From Hyphomicrobiales bacterium (GTDB lineage Bacteria > Pseudomonadota > Alphaproteobacteria > Rhizobiales > Devosiaceae): 44,364 bases of DNA. The first letter of the stretch is position 1; each line of letters opens with the position of its first letter. Position numbers and translations under genes: made by a program. The notes below the pieces were generated by a model, which was given only the letters and a program-made list of their open reading frames with translations, ran no database searches and was not told where the DNA came from. Below are positions 35,647 to 44,364 of this stretch, piece after piece. The DNA is taken from contig SEEL01000027.1 of the NCBI GenBank assembly GCA_004144345.1, positions 1 through 44,364 on the forward strand, read 5' to 3'.

Positions 35647-36489
35647 ATGACTGACCACGACCTCTTTCAGATCAGTCACATCATCCCCGATTTCGAGGCG
35701 CAGTTCGACGACTACAAGGCCTCGAGCAATGCCACGCGGCGGACGCTGCGCTCGCAGCTCGATGTGCCCTATGGGGATGCGCCGCGGCAGAGGCTCGATT
35801 TGTTCTTTCCGCCGGGCGAGCTCAGTGGAGCGCCGGTCCACATGTTCATTCATGGCGGCTATTGGCGCGCGCAGGTGAAGGAGGACTATGCCTTCGTCGC
35901 CGATGGCGTGGTCGCGGCCGGCGGCATCGCTGCCATCATCGACTACACGCTGATGCCCGGCGCGCGCATGGCCGATCTCGTGCGCGAAGTGCGGGAGGCC
36001 GCGGCGTGGCTGGCGCTCAATGCCGACGAATTCGGCGGCGACGGCACGAAACTCTCGGCCAGCGGCCATTCCGCCGGTGGCCACCTCGTCACCTGGCTCG
36101 GCTCGCGCGGCCCCGGCGAAACAAGTGCGCCGGAAACGCCGGTGCGCGCCGTGATATCGATCAGCGGCATCTTCGACCTCCGCCCGATCACCAGCAGCTA
36201 TCTCCAGCCCGAGCTGCACCTGACCAGCGAGGAAGTCGCGCACTGGTCGCCTATCGAGGCCGTGCCGTCGACGGCGACGCACTACGAGATTGTCGTCGGC
36301 CACAAGGAAACCACGCCCTTCCATCAGCAAGCGCAAGACTATTCCTTCGTCCTCGCCCGCCACGGCGCCCCCCACGAGCGCATCACGGTGCCGGACGAAG
36401 ACCACATGTCGGTGGTGCGCAAGCTGGGCGTGGCGGGCTCGCCGGTCCACCAATTGCTGGTCGACGCGATCGAGCGGTCGAAGGGCTAG
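35647..36489 (+). CDS. Alpha/beta hydrolase, kynurenine formamidase-like
   Basis: 280-residue alpha/beta hydrolase. The oxyanion-hole motif HGGYW is at 69-73, the nucleophile is Ser142 in GHSAGGH, and the catalytic His lies in PDEDHMSV near the C-terminus, with an Asp expected before it. HGGYW and WRAQVKEDY are typical of the arylformamidase (kynurenine formamidase) type of esterase. Whether it hydrolyses N-formylkynurenine is not provable here. AAGGAATCGCC precedes the ATG. Its stop is two bases from that of the convergent epimerase gene. Confidence 0.88.
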   Translation: MTDHDLFQISHIIPDFEAQFDDYKASSNATRRTLRSQLDVPYGDAPRQRLDLFFPPGELSGAPVHMFIHGGYWRAQVKEDYAFVADGVVAAGGIAAIIDYTLMPGARMADLVREVREAAAWLALNADEFGGDGTKLSASGHSAGGHLVTWLGSRGPGETSAPETPVRAVISISGIFDLRPITSSYLQPELHLTSEEVAHWSPIEAVPSTATHYEIVVGHKETTPFHQQAQDYSFVLARHGAPHERITVPDEDHMSVVRKLGVAGSPVHQLLVDAIERSKG

Positions 36490-36491
36490 TT

Positions 36492-36917
36492 CTAGCCCGG
36501 CTGCAGTTCCGGCTTGACCTCTTCGAGCTCGATCAACGTGCCGTCGAAATCCTTGGGATGGATGAACAGCACCGGCAGGCCATGCGCGCCGGTCTTTGGC
36601 GTGCCATCGCCGAGCACGCGCGCCCCACCTTCGACCAGTTTGCGCGCCGCATGGGCGAGGTCGGGCACTTCGAAGCAGATGTGGTGCATGCCGCCATTGG
36701 GATGCTCAGTCAGGAACTTCGCGACGGGCGAATTATCGCCGAAGGGCGTCATCAGCTCGACCTTGGAATTGTCGAGTTCGACGAACACCACGGTCACCCC
36801 ATGCTCGGGCAAATCGCGCGGCGGGCGCACATCGGCGCCGAGCAGATCGCGATATTTCGCGGCGGCGGCGGCAAGATCGGGCACGACGATGGCGACGTGG
36901 TTGAGGCGGCCGATCAT
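36492..36917 (-). CDS. mce: Methylmalonyl-CoA epimerase
   Basis: 141-residue VOC-fold enzyme that interconverts (S)- and (R)-methylmalonyl-CoA. [19 protein letters not shown] opens the protein and supplies the first metal His; [22 protein letters not shown] and LIELEEV at the end supply the other ligands, including a Glu. Length is usual. The ATG overlaps the mutase stop by four bases (ATGA). It is the last gene of the propionate-pathway cluster. Confidence 0.95.
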   Translation of the reverse strand: MIGRLNHVAIVVPDLAAAAAKYRDLLGADVRPPRDLPEHGVTVVFVELDNSKVELMTPFGDNSPVAKFLTEHPNGGMHHICFEVPDLAHAARKLVEGGARVLGDGTPKTGAHGLPVLFIHPKDFDGTLIELEEVKPELQPG

Positions 36918-39040
36918 CGGTTGCTGAGCCTTCCCTCGATCTGGTTCAGCACGGAGAACGCCGCTTCGAGCACATTGGTGCCCGGCCCGAAGATTTCGGC
37001 GACGCCGGCTTCGTGGAGGAACGCATAATCCTCGGGCGGAATGACGCCGCCGACAATGACCGTCACCTCGCCGAGCCCCCGCCCCCGCAGTTCGGCGACA
37101 AGCTCGGGCACCAGCGTCATGTGGCCCGCCGCAAGCGACGACACGCCCACCGCATCGACCTTCATGTCGGCGACATGCGTCGCGACTTCCGGCGCTGTCT
37201 CGAACAGATCGCCCATATGCACGGCGAAGCCGAGATCGGCGAAGGCCGTCGCAATCACCTTGGCGCCGCGGTCATGCCCGTCCTGGCCCATCTTGGCGAT
37301 GAAGATCGAGGGCGGCCGGTCATTGGCCTTGCGGAAGGCGTCGAGCCGCGCCTGCATCTGCTGGTATTGCGGATCGCCGGCATAGGACTCGGCATAGACG
37401 CCGGAGATGACGCGCGTCACTGCCGAATGGCGGCCGAACACATCCTCGAGCGCGGCGGAGATCTCGCCGAGCGTCGCCCGCGCCCGCGCGGCATAGATGC
37501 TGGCCGACAGCAGATTGCCGCCGTATTTCGCAAAGCTGCGCAGCCCATCGAGCGCTTCAAGCACGCGGCGCTCGTTGCGGGTGCGCCGCACATCGGCAAG
37601 GCGCGCGACCTGTTCGGCACGCACCTTCGCGTTGTCGATGGCGCGGGTTTCGATCGGCGTTTCGTTTTCGAGCCGGTAGCGATTGACGCCGACGATCACT
37701 TCGTCGCCGCGATCGATACGCGCCTGGCGCAGCGCGGCGGCCTTCTCGATATCCGCCTTGGGACCGCCCGACTGTACCGCTGCCGTCATGCCACCCTGCG
37801 CCTCGACATCGGCCATGAGATTCCTGGCGCCTGCCACGAGCTCCGCCGTTAGCGCCTCGACATAATAGGAGCCGCCGAGGGGATCGACGACGTCGGTGAT
37901 GCGGCTCTCATGCTGCAGAATCAGCTGCGTGTTGCGGGCAATGCGCGCCGACTGTTCGGTGGGCAGCGCGATGGCTTCGTCGAAACTGTTGGTGTGGAGC
38001 GATTGGGTGCCGCCTAGCACCGCGGCCATCGCCTCGATGGTCGTGCGGATGATGTTGTTGTGCGGATCCTGCTCAGTGAGGCTCACACCCGAGGTCTGGC
38101 AATGCGTGCGCAGCATTTTCGAGCGCGCATCCTTGGCCCCGAGATCGCTCATGATCTCCGACCACAGCGTGCGCGCGGCGCGGAGTTTCGCCACTTCGAG
38201 GAAGAGGTTCATGCCGATGCCGAAAAAGAAGCTCAACCGTCCGGCAAAGGCGTCGATATCGAGGTTCTGCGCCATTGCCGAGCGTACATATTCGCGGCCG
38301 TCGGCCAGCGTGTAGGCCAGCTCCTGCACCGCCGTCGCCCCGGCCTCGTGCATGTGATAGCCCGAGATCGAGATCGAGTTGAACTTCGGCATGTGCTGCG
38401 CCGTGTAGGCGATGATGTCGCCGACAATGCGCATCGAGGGCGCGGGCGGATATATATAGGTGTTCCGCACCATGAACTCTTTCAGAATATCGTTCTGAAT
38501 GGTGCCATCGAGCTGTGCCTGCTGCACGCCCTGCTCTTCTGCCGCGACGATGAACATCGCCAGCACCGGCAGCACGGCGCCGTTCATGGTCATCGACACG
38601 CTCATCCTGCCGAGCGGAATGCCGTCGAACAGGATCTTCATGTCCTCGACACTGTCGATGGCAACGCCGGCCTTACCGACATCGCCGGTGACGCGCGGAT
38701 GGTCGCTGTCATAGCCGCGATGGGTGGCGAGATCGAAGGCGACGCTCAGCCCCTTCTGCCCGGCGGCGAGATTCTTGCGATAGAAATCGTTGGACTCGCG
38801 GGCCGTCGAGAAGCCCGCATATTGCCGAACCGTCCAGGGCCGGTTGGCATACATGGTGGCGCGCACGCCGCGGGTGAACGGCTCGGCGCCGGGCACGCCG
38901 GGATCCACCGCGTCACCGGGGAAGTAAGCCGGCCGCACGCCGATGCCGCCATAGTCGCGATTGAGCGCCTCGACCGGCGTGTCCTTCAACTCGCGCGCGG
39001 CGAGCCTGGCCCATTCCTCGAACGTCGGACCGCTTGCCAT
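36914..39040 (-). CDS. scpA: Methylmalonyl-CoA mutase (single-chain, homodimeric type)
   Basis: 708-residue adenosylcobalamin enzyme that turns (R)-methylmalonyl-CoA into succinyl-CoA. The barrel domain has [29 protein letters not shown] and [13 protein letters not shown]; the C-terminal cobalamin-binding domain has GQDGHDRG with His589 as the lower axial cobalt ligand, then [13 protein letters not shown] and [10 protein letters not shown]. Length matches the large catalytic chain of the family. The start overlaps the pccA stop by one base (TGATG) and the stop overlaps mce, so the three genes are one translational chain. No B12-riboswitch is expected or seen in such tight spacing. Confidence 0.96.
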   Translation of the reverse strand: MASGPTFEEWARLAARELKDTPVEALNRDYGGIGVRPAYFPGDAVDPGVPGAEPFTRGVRATMYANRPWTVRQYAGFSTARESNDFYRKNLAAGQKGLSVAFDLATHRGYDSDHPRVTGDVGKAGVAIDSVEDMKILFDGIPLGRMSVSMTMNGAVLPVLAMFIVAAEEQGVQQAQLDGTIQNDILKEFMVRNTYIYPPAPSMRIVGDIIAYTAQHMPKFNSISISGYHMHEAGATAVQELAYTLADGREYVRSAMAQNLDIDAFAGRLSFFFGIGMNLFLEVAKLRAARTLWSEIMSDLGAKDARSKMLRTHCQTSGVSLTEQDPHNNIIRTTIEAMAAVLGGTQSLHTNSFDEAIALPTEQSARIARNTQLILQHESRITDVVDPLGGSYYVEALTAELVAGARNLMADVEAQGGMTAAVQSGGPKADIEKAAALRQARIDRGDEVIVGVNRYRLENETPIETRAIDNAKVRAEQVARLADVRRTRNERRVLEALDGLRSFAKYGGNLLSASIYAARARATLGEISAALEDVFGRHSAVTRVISGVYAESYAGDPQYQQMQARLDAFRKANDRPPSIFIAKMGQDGHDRGAKVIATAFADLGFAVHMGDLFETAPEVATHVADMKVDAVGVSSLAAGHMTLVPELVAELRGRGLGEVTVIVGGVIPPEDYAFLHEAGVAEIFGPGTNVLEAAFSVLNQIEGRLSNR

Positions 39041-41016
39041 CAGACGGGCTCGAATTCCAGGATAACCTCATCCACTGCCAGCACGGTGCCTGGCTTGACG
39101 CGGATTTTGCTGACGCGGGCGCGGCGTTCGGCCTTGAGCACGTTCTCCATCTTCATCGCCTCGACGATCGCGAGGTTCTGGCCCGCTTCGACCACATCGC
39201 CCTCGGCGACATCGATGCGCACCACCTGCCCCGGCATCGGGCAGAGCAGGAATCTGCTGAGATCGGGCGGCACTTTCACCGGCATCAGCGGCATGAGGTC
39301 GGCGACGCGTGGCCGCAGCACGCGCGCCACGATATCGGCGCCGCGCCAGCGCAGGCGGAAGCCGCCGGTGACGCGATCGAGCCGCACATGATGCAATTCG
39401 CCATCGACCCGCGCGATGGCGAGCGACATGCCGGGCTTCCAGCCCGTCTCGACGAGCAGCTTCTTGCTGTCGGCGCCGGTGAGCCAGTACTCGATGCCAT
39501 CGGCGCGCACCGCGAAGTCCCAGCGCTCGCCGCCGATTAGCACGGCGCGCCGTGTCTCCGCTCCGAGATGGGTGCGCGTGTCGAGCGCATAGGCCGACAC
39601 GCAGGCGAGCGCCGCCAGGTGCGTGAGGTCGGTGTGCGACAGCTCCACGCCGGTGAAGCCGTCGGGGAATTCCTCGGCGATGTAGCCGGTGGTGAGACGT
39701 CCCTCGCGGAAGCGCGGCTGCGCCATGACCGCCGAGAGGAACGGGATGTTGTTGCCGACGCCCTCGACCTCGAACTGGTCGAGCGCTTCCTGCATCACGC
39801 CGATCGCGGCCTCGCGGTTCGGCGCCCAGGAGCAGAGCTTGGCGATCATCGGGTCGTAGAAGGTCGAGATCTCGCCGCCCTCATAGACGCCCGTGTCGTT
39901 GCGCACGGCATGCTCGGCATCGGCCTCTTCCGCCGGCGGGCGGTAGCGTGTCAGCCGCCCGGTCGAAGGCAGGAAATTGCGATACGGGTCCTCGGCATAG
40001 AGGCGCGACTCGATGGCCCAGCCATTGATCGCAACATCGGCCTGCGTCAGCGGCAGCTTCTCGCCGGCAGCGACGCGCAGCATCAGCTCGACGAGGTCGA
40101 GCCCGGTGATCAACTCGGTCACCGGATGCTCCACCTGGAGGCGCGTGTTCATTTCGAGGAAGTAGAAATTCCGCTTGCCGTCGACAATGAACTCCACCGT
40201 GCCGGCGGAGAAATAGCCAACGGCCTTCGCCAGCGCCACGGCCTGCTCGCCCATGGCCTTGCGCGTGGCGGCATCGAGGAAAGGCGACGGCGCTTCCTCG
40301 ATCACCTTCTGGTTGCGGCGCTGGATCGAGCATTCGCGCTCGTTGAGATAGAGCACATTGCCGTGCTGATCGCCGATCAGCTGGATCTCGATATGGCGCG
40401 GCTCGGTGACGAATTTCTCGATGAAGATGCGATCATCGCCGAACGAGCTTGCCGCTTCCGATTTGCTGCGCTCAAAACCTTCGGCGGCCTCGGCATCGTT
40501 CCAGGCGATGCGCATGCCCTTGCCGCCACCGCCGGCCGACGCCTTGATCATCACGGGATAGCCGACCTGCCTGGCGATGGTCACGGCTTCCGCCGCATCG
40601 GCGATGAGACCCATATGGCCGGGCACGGTAGAAACGCCCGCTCCGGCCGCGAGCTTCTTGGACGTGATCTTGTCGCCCATCGCCTCGACGGCCTTGGTCG
40701 GCGGGCCAACGAAGATAATGCCGTTCTTGTCGAGCGCTGCCGCGAACTCGGCATTCTCCGACAGGAAGCCATAGCCCGGATGCACCGCCTCGGCGCCGGT
40801 CTGCTTACAGGCGGCGATGATCTTGTCGATCGAGAGATACGAGTCACGCGCCGCCGAGCCGCCGATATGCACGGCCTCATCGGCCAGCTTCACATGCAGC
40901 GCATCGCGATCGGCATCGGAATGGACCGCGATGGTACGAATGCCGAGGCGCTTCGCCGTCTTGATGACGCGACAGGCAATCTCGCCGCGATTGGCAATGA
41001 GGAGAGAGGTGATCAT
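39040..41016 (-). CDS. pccA: Propionyl-CoA carboxylase alpha subunit (biotin carboxylase + BCCP)
   Basis: 658-residue biotin enzyme that fixes bicarbonate onto biotin for propionyl-CoA carboxylation. The N-terminal biotin carboxylase opens [21 protein letters not shown], the ATP-grasp loop is [12 protein letters not shown], and [14 protein letters not shown] is the catalytic stretch. A middle domain (about 455-580) matches the PCC linker/BT region, and the biotin-accepting Lys622 lies in VEAMKMEN. The ATG overlaps the TIR-like gene stop (ATGA). No good ribosome site stands directly before it, so it may depend on ribosomes finishing the TIR-like gene. Confidence 0.95.
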   Translation of the reverse strand: MITSLLIANRGEIACRVIKTAKRLGIRTIAVHSDADRDALHVKLADEAVHIGGSAARDSYLSIDKIIAACKQTGAEAVHPGYGFLSENAEFAAALDKNGIIFVGPPTKAVEAMGDKITSKKLAAGAGVSTVPGHMGLIADAAEAVTIARQVGYPVMIKASAGGGGKGMRIAWNDAEAAEGFERSKSEAASSFGDDRIFIEKFVTEPRHIEIQLIGDQHGNVLYLNERECSIQRRNQKVIEEAPSPFLDAATRKAMGEQAVALAKAVGYFSAGTVEFIVDGKRNFYFLEMNTRLQVEHPVTELITGLDLVELMLRVAAGEKLPLTQADVAINGWAIESRLYAEDPYRNFLPSTGRLTRYRPPAEEADAEHAVRNDTGVYEGGEISTFYDPMIAKLCSWAPNREAAIGVMQEALDQFEVEGVGNNIPFLSAVMAQPRFREGRLTTGYIAEEFPDGFTGVELSHTDLTHLAALACVSAYALDTRTHLGAETRRAVLIGGERWDFAVRADGIEYWLTGADSKKLLVETGWKPGMSLAIARVDGELHHVRLDRVTGGFRLRWRGADIVARVLRPRVADLMPLMPVKVPPDLSRFLLCPMPGQVVRIDVAEGDVVEAGQNLAIVEAMKMENVLKAERRARVSKIRVKPGTVLAVDEVILEFEPV

Positions 41017-42131
41017 TGTGGAATTGGCGTGGCCTTTAGAGAGTTAATAGCCTCAAGGAGTCGGATTGTCGCGTCACCGTCTAGTTGGTCGGACGAATAG
41101 CGGACCTCGAATAGACCTTGAAGGTTCGAAGGAAGCTTTACGCCATCTCTGACTAGGAGAATGAACCTCTTACCGAACAGGGCCATTGCAGCCCCGATCT
41201 CTATGAGCACGTTCGGATTCAGAAGAACATGCTCGACGCCCTCCTTGTCGAACAGCACTTGCTCAGCGGCAACGTGAATGATCGCCGCACTGCAACTCCT
41301 CATCTCAGCCATCACCTTCTCTGGCACCGGCTGAGATACCGACTGACTCTCTACTGACACTACAGCTTCAAGTTCGCCAAAACTAAGCAGCTTTCTAATT
41401 GGGTCAACGAACGCCTTGTTCTTCCCATGCGTGATAAAGACTCGCTTCGTGCTGGCTGCTGGTTGCTTAGCGTGCTCGGTGGTGACAGCTGTTGCGGGAG
41501 CAACCGCAGCATACTCCTCATCGTCGCTCAGCATGTGCTCTTGCGCCTGCTCGTTTGCGGGCAAATGGAGGGGTCGCGAGGTGCTCGCTAGGTTGACGTA
41601 CTTGTTGCCCTTGATGTCGGTGACTAAGCCAAGGCGGTCGGCCTCCCCAACAATCATATCAAACACGTCTTTCGTACGATCACGAGGCACCCCAAGCGAC
41701 TCGACTACATTCTGAGCGATCTCACCCTTTGGGAGTTGCTTGCCATCGTACTTCGTCAGGAAATCCCCAATTACACGAGGACGTAGCAACGCCTCGCGCA
41801 TTGCCAGTATGTCATCCCCTTCCTCGAGAGGAGCGATCGTTCGACGTCCAAGATTTGTGACGGTGATTTGTGATGCGTTGTATCCGCCCTCAACGAGCCC
41901 AAAGGCTATTGCTGCACCAGTAAGAGTTCGGAATGGCCCGGACGAAGGGGACATGTTCATCGCTGCGGCCACATCCAGTGGCTTAGTGGGGCCACCTGCG
42001 TAGTTCTCAATTATGGCCTTCGGTACTCTCCTTGCCTCGGCCACACCGTACGACGGGATATCTGATTGACTGATGCGGCTGCGCTTCTCCTTCGCGACCG
42101 GGGCAGTCTCAACCATCTTCTTATTCGCCAT
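41013..42131 (-). CDS. TIR-like domain protein with N-terminal winged-helix-like region, inserted in the pcc operon
   Basis: 372-residue protein. Residues 30-181 look like two winged-helix-type modules (TGAAIAFGLVEGGYNASQITVT, then GEIAQNVVESLGVPRD and TDIKGNKYVNL). A low-complexity linker (about 185-227) leads to a TIR-like domain of the kind seen in CAP12/Pycsar effectors (about 229-364): KRVFITHGKNKAF, PVPEKVMAEM with candidate catalytic Glu271, NPNVLIEIGAAMALFG and VKLPSNLQG. Such domains usually bind or cut NAD+ or a nucleotide signal. Three sampled 60-base lines hold 31-33 G+C, against 37-39 in pccB. It has its own promoter and a GGGGG ribosome site five bases before the ATG. A defence role is inferred; no cyclase gene is in the window. 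Confidence 0.85.
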   Translation of the reverse strand: MANKKMVETAPVAKEKRSRISQSDIPSYGVAEARRVPKAIIENYAGGPTKPLDVAAAMNMSPSSGPFRTLTGAAIAFGLVEGGYNASQITVTNLGRRTIAPLEEGDDILAMREALLRPRVIGDFLTKYDGKQLPKGEIAQNVVESLGVPRDRTKDVFDMIVGEADRLGLVTDIKGNKYVNLASTSRPLHLPANEQAQEHMLSDDEEYAAVAPATAVTTEHAKQPAASTKRVFITHGKNKAFVDPIRKLLSFGELEAVVSVESQSVSQPVPEKVMAEMRSCSAAIIHVAAEQVLFDKEGVEHVLLNPNVLIEIGAAMALFGKRFILLVRDGVKLPSNLQGLFEVRYSSDQLDGDATIRLLEAINSLKATPIPQ

Positions 42132-42157
42132 AACATCCCCCTAAACAAAACAAGAAC

Positions 42158-42186
42158 ATCATCCAGTCCTCTTTTGGGAGTGTCAA
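42158..42186 (-). promoter_or_regulatory. Sigma70-like promoter of the TIR-like gene
   Basis: On the minus strand a perfect TTGACA (42186-42181), 17-base spacer and GATGAT (42163-42158). The expected start point near 42151 leaves a 20-base leader that contains the GGGGG ribosome site. It lies between the pccB stop and the TIR-like gene, so the latter and the genes after it can be transcribed apart from pccB. Confidence 0.6.
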
Positions 42187-42193
42187 GCAATCC

Positions 42194-43726
42194 TCACAGC
42201 GGAATGTTGTCGTGTTTCTTGGGCGGGACGCTGGCTTTCTTGTGCTTCAGCGTTTGGAACGCTCTCGCGACGCGCCGTCTTGTGCTGTGCGGCATGATGA
42301 CATCGTCGATGAAGCCGCGTTCGGCCGCGACGAAGGGGTTGGCGAAGCGGTCTTCATATTCCTTGGTGCGCGCCGCGATCTTGTCCTTGTCGTTCAGTTC
42401 GGCGCGATAGAGGATTTCCGTCGCGCCCTTGGCGCCCATGACGGCGATTTCGGCGGTGGGCCAGGCATAGTTGACGTCGGCGCGGATGTGCTTTGAGGCC
42501 ATCACGTCATAGGCGCCGCCATAGGCCTTGCGCGTGATGACGGTGACCTTGGGCACGGTGGCTTCGGCGTAGGCGAAGAGCAACTTGGCACCGTGCTTGA
42601 TGATGCCGCCATATTCCTGCGCCGTGCCCGGCAGGAAGCCTGGCACATCGACCAGCGTCAGGATGGGAATGTTGAAGCAGTCGCAGAAGCGGATGAAGCG
42701 CGCGGCCTTTTTCGACGAGTTGATGTCGAGCACACCGGCCAGCACCATCGGCTGGTTGGCGACCACACCTACCGTCTCGCCATCAAGGCGGATAAAGCCG
42801 GTGAGGATGTTGCCGGCATGGTCCTTCTGCAGCTCGAGGAAATCGCCCTCATCGGCGATGCGCAGCACCACTTCGCGCATGTCGTAGGGCTTGTTGGCGC
42901 TGTCGGGGATCAGCGTATCGAGCGCGATCTCGCGGCGTTCGATGGTGTCGTTGGTGGCGACGCGCGGCGGCTTGGCATTGGCGCTGAGCGGCAAGAAATC
43001 GAACAGGCGGCGGATTTCGAGCAGCGTCTCGATGTCATTGTCGAACGCCGCATCGGCGACGGAGGATATCTTGGTGTGCGTCCCTGCCCCGCCGAGCTCT
43101 TCATGCGTCACGATCTCTGATGTGACGGTCTTCACCACGTCGGGACCGGTCACGTACATGAAAGACGTATCCTTCACCATGTAGATGAAATCGGTCATGG
43201 CCGGCGAGTACACCGCGCCGCCGGCGGTCGGGCCCATGATGACGGAGATCTGCGGAATGGCGCCCGAGGCCTGGACATTGCGCCAGAACACTTCGGCGTA
43301 GCCGCCCAGCGCCGCGACGCCTTCCTGGATGCGGGCGCCGCCGGAATCGTTGAGGCCAATCACTGGAGCGCCGTTCTGCACGGCAAGGTCCATGATCTTG
43401 CAGATCTTCTGCGCATGCGTTTCGCTGAGCGAACCGCCGAAGACGGTGAAATCCTGGCTGAAGACGTAGGTCATGCGGCCATTGATGGTGCCCCAGCCGG
43501 TGACGACGCCGTCGCCGGGGATCACCGTTTCGTCCATGCCGAAATCGCGGGCGCGATGGCGGACGAACATGTCGTATTCTTCGAAGCTGCCGGGATCGAG
43601 GAGCACGTCCAGCCGCTCGCGGGCGGTGAGCTTGCCCTTGCCGTGCTGGGCGTCGATGCGACGCTGCCCCCCGCCCAGCCGGGCTTCGGCGCGGCGCTGT
43701 TCGAGCGCTTCGATGATCTTGTGCAT
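42194..43726 (-). CDS. pccB: Propionyl-CoA carboxylase beta subunit (carboxyltransferase)
   Basis: 510-residue carboxyltransferase that transfers the carboxyl group from biotin to propionyl-CoA. Visible family segments include [65 protein letters not shown] and, in the C-terminal half, [23 protein letters not shown] and [14 protein letters not shown], which form the acyl-CoA pocket and oxyanion holes. Length is usual. It is the first gene of the propionate cluster; 62 bases separate it from the TIR-like gene, whereas the downstream genes overlap. The 81 bases upstream hold its promoter, but I see no clear -35/-10 pair. Confidence 0.96.
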   Translation of the reverse strand: MHKIIEALEQRRAEARLGGGQRRIDAQHGKGKLTARERLDVLLDPGSFEEYDMFVRHRARDFGMDETVIPGDGVVTGWGTINGRMTYVFSQDFTVFGGSLSETHAQKICKIMDLAVQNGAPVIGLNDSGGARIQEGVAALGGYAEVFWRNVQASGAIPQISVIMGPTAGGAVYSPAMTDFIYMVKDTSFMYVTGPDVVKTVTSEIVTHEELGGAGTHTKISSVADAAFDNDIETLLEIRRLFDFLPLSANAKPPRVATNDTIERREIALDTLIPDSANKPYDMREVVLRIADEGDFLELQKDHAGNILTGFIRLDGETVGVVANQPMVLAGVLDINSSKKAARFIRFCDCFNIPILTLVDVPGFLPGTAQEYGGIIKHGAKLLFAYAEATVPKVTVITRKAYGGAYDVMASKHIRADVNYAWPTAEIAVMGAKGATEILYRAELNDKDKIAARTKEYEDRFANPFVAAERGFIDDVIMPHSTRRRVARAFQTLKHKKASVPPKKHDNIPL

Positions 43727-43807
43727 GCTCCCTCGCGGCTCCGCTCTACCGACGGCTTTTACCGAATGGTCAAATCAGAATGTGACGCCGACGTCAAAAA
43801 CACAATG

Positions 43808-44364
43808 TCACGTTCCGCGCGGCTTGGCGCGGGCGGTGGGCTGGGCATTGGCCGGGTCGTCGGGCCACAGATGCCGCGGATAGCGGCCGCGCATGTCTTT
43901 GGCGACATCCTTCCACGAACCGCGCCAGAAGCCGGGCAGATCGCGGGTGGTCTGGATCGGCCGGTGGGCGGGGGAGAGCAGCACCAGGAGCAGCGGCACG
44001 CGGCCATTGGCGACGCTGGGGTGGGACGCGAGGCCGTAGAGTTCCTGCACCCGGATTTCGAGGGCGGGGCCGTTTTCGGGGTCGTAGTCGATGGGCAGCC
44101 GGTTGCCGGTGGGGGCGGTGAAGTGGCTGGGCAGCTGGCGCTCGATATCGGCCTTGATGGCGTAGGGGATGAGGCCGTCGAGGTCGGATGCGGAGATTTC
44201 GGAAAGGCCAGTGCGGCCAAGCAGATGCGGGGCAAGAGTGTCCGGCGACAGATCGATGTCGATGTTGAGGAAGCGGGCGCGGGCCAGGGTGGCGCGCTGG
44301 TCCTTGGACCAAGGGAGGCGGGCGGCGACGTTCTGGGCGAGCAGGCGGGCGGCGGCTTCGGGGT
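43808..44364 (-). CDS. hrpB: ATP-dependent helicase HrpB, C-terminal part (5' end outside window)
   Basis: Frame enters from the right edge and ends at 43808, 185 codons. It matches the C-terminus of HrpB: the segment with LPWSKDQRATLARARFLN, then LSEISASDLDGLIPYAIKADIERQLP, LPIDYDPENGPALEIRVQELYGLASHP, and the diagnostic end SPAHRPIQTTRDLPGFWRGSWKDVAKDMRGRYPRHLWPDDP. The helicase motor motifs lie outside the window. HrpB is a DEAH-type RNA helicase-like protein of unsettled role. It is on the same strand as pccB and ends 81 bases before it. Confidence 0.93.
   Translation of the reverse strand, partial: PEAAARLLAQNVAARLPWSKDQRATLARARFLNIDIDLSPDTLAPHLLGRTGLSEISASDLDGLIPYAIKADIERQLPSHFTAPTGNRLPIDYDPENGPALEIRVQELYGLASHPSVANGRVPLLLVLLSPAHRPIQTTRDLPGFWRGSWKDVAKDMRGRYPRHLWPDDPANAQPTARAKPRGT

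Noticed and set aside
41013-42131. Full CBASS or Pycsar operon around the TIR-like gene
   Set aside because: No cyclase, second effector or accessory gene is next to it; both neighbours are propionyl-CoA carboxylase subunits.
43805-43812. ATGTCACG near the hrpB stop, same word as in the importer upstream repeat
   Set aside because: It overlaps the hrpB stop codon and has no inverted partner at the same spacing, so a shared operator is not supported.

Overview
The window reads as a chromosomal stretch of a high-GC alphaproteobacterium of the order Hyphomicrobiales (Rhizobiales). The main reasons are a clear RirA-type iron regulator with an Irr-type ICE operator over its promoter, an HWE/HisKA_2-type histidine kinase, the phnM/phnN/DUF1045 set, and frequent GTG/TTG starts. 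A Devosia-like genus is my guess from gene content and the intergenic repeats; no rRNA or other marker in the window settles it. No tRNA, rRNA, CRISPR array, transposase or prophage was seen.

Layout. 1-1751: the 5' part of a CHASE4 sensor with a degenerate EAL domain (minus strand, runs off the left edge). 1854-7197: a complete five-gene dipeptide/oligopeptide-type ABC importer on the minus strand, with a hairpin between the binding-protein gene and the permease genes. 7425-9311: VOC protein, GFA-fold protein and an aldo/keto reductase. 9422-12504: a tightly overlapping minus-strand operon (aminotransferase V, cupin, SDR, VIT-family transporter). 12646-13848: an Fsr-type efflux protein. 14088-16038: glycerate 2-kinase, a small conserved-looking protein and a VOC protein. 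16163-18473: DUF1045-phnM-phnN, a C-P lyase accessory set without the lyase core. 18528-19613: small and low-complexity proteins. 19989-22679: metY and a LacI-type regulator. 22676-26717: ABC-F ATPase, DUF6311-like membrane protein, rirA. 26817-31160: aldo/keto reductase, LuxR-type regulator, single-domain response regulator and HisKA_2 kinase. 31117-35481: UvrA-like ATPase, a 40-residue membrane protein behind an FNR-type box, RecD-like helicase, FAH-family enzyme. 35647-36489: kynurenine-formamidase-like hydrolase. 36492-43726: the propionyl-CoA to succinyl-CoA pathway (pccB, pccA, methylmalonyl-CoA mutase, epimerase) with a TIR-like gene lodged inside it. 43808-44364: the C-terminus of HrpB.

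The most interesting object is the 372-residue protein at 41013-42131. It has an N-terminal part that looks like winged-helix DNA-binding modules and a C-terminal TIR-like domain of the kind found in CAP12/Pycsar-type antiphage effectors. It sits between pccB and pccA, is visibly poorer in G+C than its neighbours, has its own sigma70-like promoter and strong ribosome binding site, and its stop codon overlaps the pccA start (ATGA). It may be a solo defence gene hitch-hiking in a housekeeping operon. Other signals worth checking are the EAL domain that has lost its catalytic residues, the ICE box inside the rirA promoter, the FNR box in front of a tiny membrane protein, and a G+C-rich palindromic repeat family found here only between convergent genes.
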